Assembly (NCBI GenBank): GCA_930367215.1
Contig: OV884059.1
Span: 7,650,945 to 7,714,944, forward strand
From: Pollenia angustigena
Lineage: Eukaryota; Arthropoda; Insecta; Diptera; Polleniidae
Length of the DNA stretch: 64,000 nt
Direction: 5' to 3'
The notes below the pieces were generated by a model. That model worked only from the letters and a program-made list of their open reading frames with translations. It did no database searches and had not been told where the DNA came from. The position numbers and the translations under genes were made by a program. Below, piece by piece: positions 59,160-64,000 of the stretch. The stretch's first letter is position 1. Every line of letters starts with the position of its first letter.

Positions 59160-60232
59160 ATGTCCGACGAAGTGCCTTCAGGAAGATTGTCACAGATCTT
59201 TGATCCTCTCACCAATTTACAACAACAACCTTCAACTCATTACCAGCAACAGCTGGCAATCAATCGTAGAAGATCGAATTCATCTTCACCTTCAACATCG
59301 GGTAGAGTAACACCAGCCTCTGCAGGTGCAGCCAGCAATGGCAGTGGAGCCAGCAGCAGTACAAGTTCTCATTTGCAACAGCAGCAACAACACCACCCAT
59401 TCTGCCAACAGCAACAAAACTATCAGTATTTGACACAAACTCATAATTATTTTCATGTTCGTTCACAAGATGGGGATGTTGGTGCAGGTGCTCATAATTA
59501 TTTGCATACATTTCCTTCGACACATACTCCGAGTCACTTGCAGCAGCATCAATTTATGCAGCAGCAATACCATCAATATCATCAGCAACAATTGCCGCAG
59601 CATATGATTCCTTCCTCTACTTATCTGCAGCATAGTCAGCAGCAGCAACATTCTTTGCCTCCTTTATATGGTACGTCACAGTCTCTGTCAGCCTCTCCAT
59701 TGATGACTAAACGAGCCATATCATTTAGTGGTCAAATACCTTTGAATAGGCAACAAATGGAAAATCTTAATGTTGCTGGCGGCCACAAACAACATCATCA
59801 AGCTCTGCAAGCGGCTCAATCCACGCCAAATAGTCCCCGTTTAATGCCCAGAAGGCAAACTAAGCCCCCACCTATACCCGCCAAACCCTCAAGTATACCT
59901 AGCACATCCTCCACCACCAGCTCCAGCAGCAACAAATCAACTAATCAAAAGGATAGTGTTGGCACTTCCCTAAATCCAGCTTCATCTCTGGATGGTGCCG
60001 ATGCTCCCTGGCCTCATTTCTCCTCTTTAACCGATTATTTAGATGTGCATCAGGTTAATAATTATGCTCAACCAGTGCCGGAGGTTTGTAAGAATTCTAT
60101 GGAAAAAGTTGACAAGATTTAACAGACTATATTTTTTAGATTAACTGGCAAGAACGCTGTTTGGAATTACAATTAGAATTGCATCGCTCAAAAAATCAGG
60201 CGGGACGTATAAGAGATATGTTAAGAGAAAAG
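59160..60232 (+). CDS. N-terminal part of a Gln/His-rich coiled-coil protein, PLEKHH1/MAX-1-like (partial, two exons)
   Basis: Exon 1, 59160-60083, encodes 308 residues; exon 2, 60140-60232, encodes 31 more before a donor at 60233. The ATG has an A-rich context (cctaaATG). Residues 21-165 are rich in Gln and His, 41-70 in Ser, Thr and Ala. Residues 230-243 (PRRQTKPPPIPAKP) hold a proline-rich SH3-type ligand, and 248-262 are a Ser/Thr run. Residues 289-308 (SLTDYLDVHQVNNYAQPVPE) look ordered. Exon 2 reads INWQERCLELQLELHRSK then NQAGRIRDMLREK, the start of a coiled coil. The W-Q-x-R-C-L-x-L spacing matches my memory of the N-terminus of PLEKHH1/MAX-1 proteins, whose PH, MyTH4 and FERM domains would lie beyond the window; the fly member may be kramer. 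The family call is inference. Apparent readthrough to a TAA at 60122 is intron. Confidence 0.8.
60084..60139 (+). other. Short intron, 56 bp, phase 0
   Basis: Donor GAG|gtttgt at 60084, branch-like tttaac near 60118, acceptor actatattttttag ending at 60139. It is in phase 0, so Glu-308 joins Ile at the start of exon 2. The length is typical of short fly introns. Ignoring it would give a false 12-residue tail and a premature stop. Confidence 0.8.
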
Positions 60233-60593
60233 GTAAGTGGAAAAATTTTTTTTTTATTATTAGCTTTTGATTTTGAGGAAACATAACTTTTCAATTACAT
60301 TAAATGAAATTAAATAATCTCTAGAAATTCTACAGGTCGCTTTTAAATTTGATATCATCGAAATTTTTCTTAAAAAAGCTGGTAACTAAAATTAATCATA
60401 CGCTATAGTAAGCAAAACAAGTTAAAAGCTTTGCCAAAGCTTTTATATTTATCCATGTTATCTTTAGCTTCATCTATAGTCTTGTCTATAATCCCTTTAT
60501 ACACCCGTCTAAAGTCTCGTCTAAAGATTAGTTTAAAGACTCGTCTTACGTCTTGTCCAAAGTCTGTTCAAAAATATGTTGCATAGTTTCTTC
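60233..60593 (+). other. Start of the next intron
   Basis: Opens with a strong donor gtaagt after the Lys codon at 60230-60232. It contains gtctaaagtctcgtctaaag words at 60.47-60.57 kb, of the GACTATAGTC-type family. No further exon was found before the window ends. Confidence 0.6.
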
Positions 60594-61874
60594 CAGGGCT
60601 GAAGAGTGGGAGTTGTAGAGCCGGAGAAGAGTTCAACATTTTTCGGCATAAAAAACTTAAAAAAATTATTTCTAATATTTTCCATAATACAAATTTTTCA
60701 AAATTGGCGATGCAATGTTTTACAGAATCATTTCAATATACGTTATAAAAAGGTAAAGTTTGTCTCGCGCCTAATATTGGCTTTGTGAGACGAGTTGGCG
60801 AAAAATTAATTTCAGTTATAGAATTTATAAAAATACAATTAAAAAACTTTAAAGTATAAAAAAAAAGAAAAAAGGAAAGGAAATTAAAAAAACTATTCAA
60901 GAAGCATTTCAATATTATTAAGTAGATAACTTTTTAAACTTTTCTTAAAAACGGATAATCGATTGCAGTTTTTAATGTTTTCTGGCAAATTATTAAACTT
61001 TAAGCTACCAGCATATTCTATTATTTGTTTAGTTTTTTCAAGTCTACATCTAGCTATCCAAAGATTTCCACCACTTCTTGTGGTAAAACTATTTTGTCTG
61101 ATATTAAACTTAATTGCTCGATATCAAATGTTATTTAAAGATTTGTAAACGTAATATAAAAGTTGTTTAACATATAGACCATATATTGGCAAAACTGTTT
61201 TAGCAAAATCTTTATATAACGATAATGTATTGTGTCTTATATTTAAATTAAAAACACATTTCAATATTTTGTTTTGAGATGTTTGTAACGATTTTAACTC
61301 GCAAGTCTTTTTGTAACCATAGATAATTGCGAGATACTCAAGTCTACTGTGTATGATTGATTGATATATCAACATTTTTGTCTTAGTGGCCAATTTTCTT
61401 TTTAGCTTAAATAATATACCACAAGCTGAAGCTATATTTGCTTTTAAGTATTTAATATGTCCATCCCATGACAGATTGCTTTTCAACATTACTCCCAAAT
61501 ATTTAATTTCTACTTCTTCATTTATAACTTTACCATCAACGAGAATAGAAAAATTGTTGTTTAAAGCTGGGGAATAAGGTCGAAAACGTATTAACTTGGT
61601 TTTGTTTGGATTTAAAATCAATCTGTTTAATTTCGCGAACTCAAATAAAAGTGCCGAGTCTCTTTCCATTTGAATTTTGAGTACTAAGTCCTGCTTATAT
61701 GGATAAAAAAGAGATATGTCATCAGCAAACATTACAAACAAAAAAGAGTTTAAAGTCAAATAAGGACTAGTCTCATATAAATTTAGCATCAAGGTTAGAG
61801 TAGGAGTGGGACTTAATAAATTTCAGCGGTTGGAATCGGAGTTAGAACTATTTTTTGTCGACTCCACAGCCCTG
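60594..61874. mobile_element. hAT element with nested LINE, 8-bp duplication GTTTCTTC
   Basis: Left CAGGGCTGAAGAGTGGGAGT and reversed right CAGGGCTGTGGAGTCGAC. Exact 8-mers GTTTCTTC lie at 60586-60593 and 61875-61882. cggagtt/ggaatcgg words occur near both ends. It has no transposase. About 0.9 kb of the 1281 bp is a LINE fragment on the opposite strand. It sits within the intron that follows exon 2 of the host gene. Confidence 0.85.
60893..61800 (-). pseudogene. CR1/L2-like LINE reverse transcriptase fragment, 5'-truncated
   Basis: Open from 61792 to 61124 (222 codons). It includes LFVMFADDISLFYPYKQD, where F-A-D-D-I is the catalytic motif, then NPNKTKLIRF, IKYLGVMLKSNLSWDGHIKY and LIYQSIIHSRLEYLAIIYG, the usual order of palm end and thumb in non-LTR reverse transcriptases. 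After one in-frame TGA at 61124-61126 the same frame continues (RQNSFTTRSGGNLWIARCR, then LPENIKNCNRLSVFKKSL) to a stop at 60893-60895. That is a natural-looking ORF2 end, so only one stop breaks it. The endonuclease and first half of the reverse transcriptase are missing. Clade assignment is from memory of the thumb pattern. Confidence 0.85.
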
Positions 61875-62043
61875 GTTTCTTCAAATGTCTCTTCGATAGT
61901 ATTGACCCTACTTCCGTCTTAAGTCACATCTACAGTCATCAAAAGTCTCATCAACCTCATTCATCCAACGCTGTAGTCCAAGTCATTTTGCAATTTTGAG
62001 ATTGCATTACTCCTTCCGGCTTACGCCTAACGGTTTTTTTTTA

Positions 62044-62200
62044 GCCAGTTGCAACAGCTGGTTCACGAACTCCATGAAATTGTCTACTGAATCCTATTTC
62101 TTCGCCGATCTAAGCATAAATGCGATCACGTTTTCTGCTATAATGTATTGTGTTCTGCCTTCTAGTCTTCATTAGGACATGCTGGACACCTTAGTGGGGT
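62044..62200 (-). pseudogene. LINE C-terminal fragment, R1-like
   Basis: The - strand from about 62191 reads RCPACPNED, then after a stop KAEHNTL, a Cys-x2-Cys...His pattern. A frame change leads to AENVIAFMLRSAKK-stop-DS and NFMEFVNQLLQLA. The order C-P-x-C-P...E-H...E-N-V-x-x-x-M-L is typical of the C-termini of R1-type insect LINEs. It is heavily damaged. Confidence 0.5.
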
Positions 62201-62249
62201 GTCATGTTAGAAGCGTATGGTACCACTTGTATCCTCCATGCCCTGAAAA

Positions 62250-62655
62250 AAACTGTTCTAATTTACTTTTATTGATAAATTCATTTGTTTTTTTTTTTAA
62301 TATTAATTTGTTGAGTTATTCCACTATTCTTGCTACTTGTAGATAGATTTCTTTCTGTCTACTTAACGCATGGAACTTCTCACAGTTTTTGGATTATTGC
62401 TTAACGTATGGTTTATATCGGATAATTTCTAAGCTCTTGTGTCTAACGGGATAATTCCAGCAATAACACTGGCTTCTTCGAAGGCAACTTCTTCTGAAGA
62501 AGGATATGATGTCCTTTGTTTTTGCCTTTTTTTACGGAATTCTGCCATACTGTGGTGCTCAATACAGGAATATCGAGCTTGTCACCTACGAAATAAGTCT
62601 TCTTCAGCTTTGTTTGGGTCCTCTAATATTTGGCATTAAACTAGCTAGAGCGTTT
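62250..62655. other. Intron DNA, nothing recognised
   Basis: Two overlapping + strand ORFs at 62439-62688 carry no domain. Confidence 0.4.
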
Positions 62656-62659
62656 ACAA

Positions 62660-63660
62660 CCCCCAGTCTCATCTACAGTCTCGTTTAATGTCTTGTAAAG
62701 CCTTCTTCTCATCTATTATTATTACCTTTAGTTACTATAAAGAGTATTGGGCCAAACAAAGTCTCATCTATAGTCTCGTTTACAGTCTTGTATAAAGTCT
62801 CGTTCTTTATCTTTTCTATAGTCTCATCTTAAGCCTTTTCAAGGCTGGTCTATATATTCGTCAACACTTTCTTTAATAGCCTCGTCTATAGCCTTTTAGT
62901 CTCCTTTTAAGTCTCTTTTATAGTCTCGTCCTAAGTCCCGTCTTGAATCTAGTCTTTAGTCTCGCCTAGGTTTCGTCTACAGTCTCGTCCAGAGTTTCGT
63001 CTAACTATAGTATTTTTCCAAGTCTCGTCTGTAGTCCTGTCTAGAGCCAAGTTGCGTCTAGGTTTTTTGTCTATAGTCACGTCTATCTATCTGCAGTCTT
63101 CTCTAGAGTCTAGTCTATAGTCGAGACTAAAAGCTCGTTTTTAATCATCTATTATCTATTATTTATCTATAATTATTTTCTTTAGCTCCTATTTCATCTA
63201 TAGTTTTGTATATAGTCTCGTCTATAATCTCGTCCATATTTTCGTCTATATTCTCATCTTAAGTTTTTTTAGTAGTCTGGTCTAAAGTCACGTCCAAACT
63301 TTCTTTAATAGTCTTATCTATATTCTTTTTTGTATGCATCATAGTCTCATCTAAAGTCTCGCATACCGTCCCGTCTAGAATCTATTCTATAGTCTCGCCT
63401 AGAATTTCGCCCGAAGTATTGTCTATTATCTCGTACTAAGTCTTTTTAATTGTCTGGTCTATAGTATTCTCTGAACTTACTTAAGGAGTTTCCTCTATTA
63501 CCGTTGTAATCTCGTCTATTGTCTCGGCTAGATTTTCGTCTAAAGTCACGTCCGAAGGTTGGTCTAACTACTATAGTATCGTTCATAGTCTTGTCTGTAG
63601 TCTCGTCTTAAGGCTCGTTTAAAGTTTCGTCTTTAGTTTATCTGTAGTTTCAAATATTTT
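62660..63660. repeat. Dense GACTATAGTC-type repeat tract (tagtctcgtcta form)
   Basis: About 1 kb of variants of gtctatagtctcgtctaaag, with roughly 12- and 24-bp spacing, lying in an intron of the host gene. It is the longest uninterrupted such tract in the window. It has few ATG codons and no ORF of note. Confidence 0.8.
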
Positions 63661-64000
63661 TTCTCCGTTATAATTCAATATCGCCTAACATTTAAAGTTT
63701 AAGTAACATTTTTTTTTCGTAGAAGAATTGTTTTTTTTTACAGTTAAAGTGAAATTTTTTTCGCAGGAGAAAATTTTTGTGTTCCAAAAAAATTTTTTAC
63801 GGTTTAACAAAAAAAAAAGTACCTTAAAACTACTTTTTTTCTCATCAAAAAATTCTTCTGCATAAAAATTTCTTTAAAACTTTTCTGTTTATTTTGTTGC
63901 ATACTTAAATCAAACATAAATCCTTTGTTGCAACTTAATGTGTGCAAGTGTTTGTGTATAAATGTTGAAATATATTTATTTAAATAGTTTCATCATTTAT
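63661..64000. other. A/T-rich DNA to the window end
   Basis: Several aaaaaaatttttt runs. No exon or element was recognised. Confidence 0.45.

Noticed and set aside
60084..60122. C-terminal tail of the 59160 ORF up to a TAA
   Set aside because: This is the first part of a 56-bp intron with good donor, branch and acceptor sites; the downstream frame is coding.

Overview
The window looks like non-coding DNA from a higher (schizophoran, possibly calyptrate) fly. It is extremely A+T-rich and packed with decayed transposons. Its one convincing cellular gene has a 56-bp intron of dipteran type and a glutamine/histidine-rich N-terminus. The repeat content also fits a fly: hAT elements, mariners, I-, RTE-, CR1- and R1-like LINE fragments, a Foldback-like element and a DINE-like repeat. 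The species is inferred only loosely. Nothing bacterial, no CRISPR array, no rRNA gene and no complete tRNA gene was seen.

The host gene lies at the right end, on the + strand. A splice acceptor at 59032-59033 opens an exon with a short 5' UTR and a 13-codon uORF. The start codon is at 59160 and coding runs to 60083. After an intron at 60084-60139 there is a second coding exon, 60140-60232, followed by a strong donor (gtaagt). Exon 2 begins a coiled coil that resembles, from memory, the N-terminus of the PLEKHH1/MAX-1 family (MyTH4-FERM-PH proteins). The rest of the gene lies beyond the window. Much of the sequence to the left could be its 5' intron or intergenic DNA; I cannot tell which.

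Left to right. 0-4.7 kb: A/T-rich DNA with old dispersed repeats. 4.7-8.5 kb: a hAT element with an 8-bp target duplication sitting in the end of a larger inverted-repeat element, plus a MITE. 10.4-13.5 kb: a DINE-like repeat, two hairpin MITEs and a very degenerate satellite-like tract. 14.7-20.2 kb: palindromic GACTATAGTC-type repeats and three LINE relics, one split by a MITE. 23-29 kb: a tRNA-like B box, a mariner relic and a LINE RNase H relic. 29.5-33.5 kb: degenerate repeats, including an array of about a dozen ACCGGT-core palindromes. 34.4-39.7 kb: further inverted-repeat elements, one holding a nested hairpin. 39.7-42 kb: a Foldback-like palindrome with exact 9-bp target duplications inside GACTATAGTC repeats. 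46.9-50.2 kb: a mariner broken by a hAT, which is itself broken by a MITE and a third repeat. 51-58.5 kb: MITEs, mariner relics, an inverted pair of repeats, a G+C-richer tandem island and an unrecognised pseudogene. 60.6-62.2 kb, inside the next intron of the host gene: a hAT holding a LINE fragment, then another LINE tail. 62.7-63.7 kb: more GACTATAGTC-type repeats.

No set of genes here works together as a system. The content is one 5' gene end embedded in layered, mostly dead mobile elements whose insertion order can often be read directly from target duplications.
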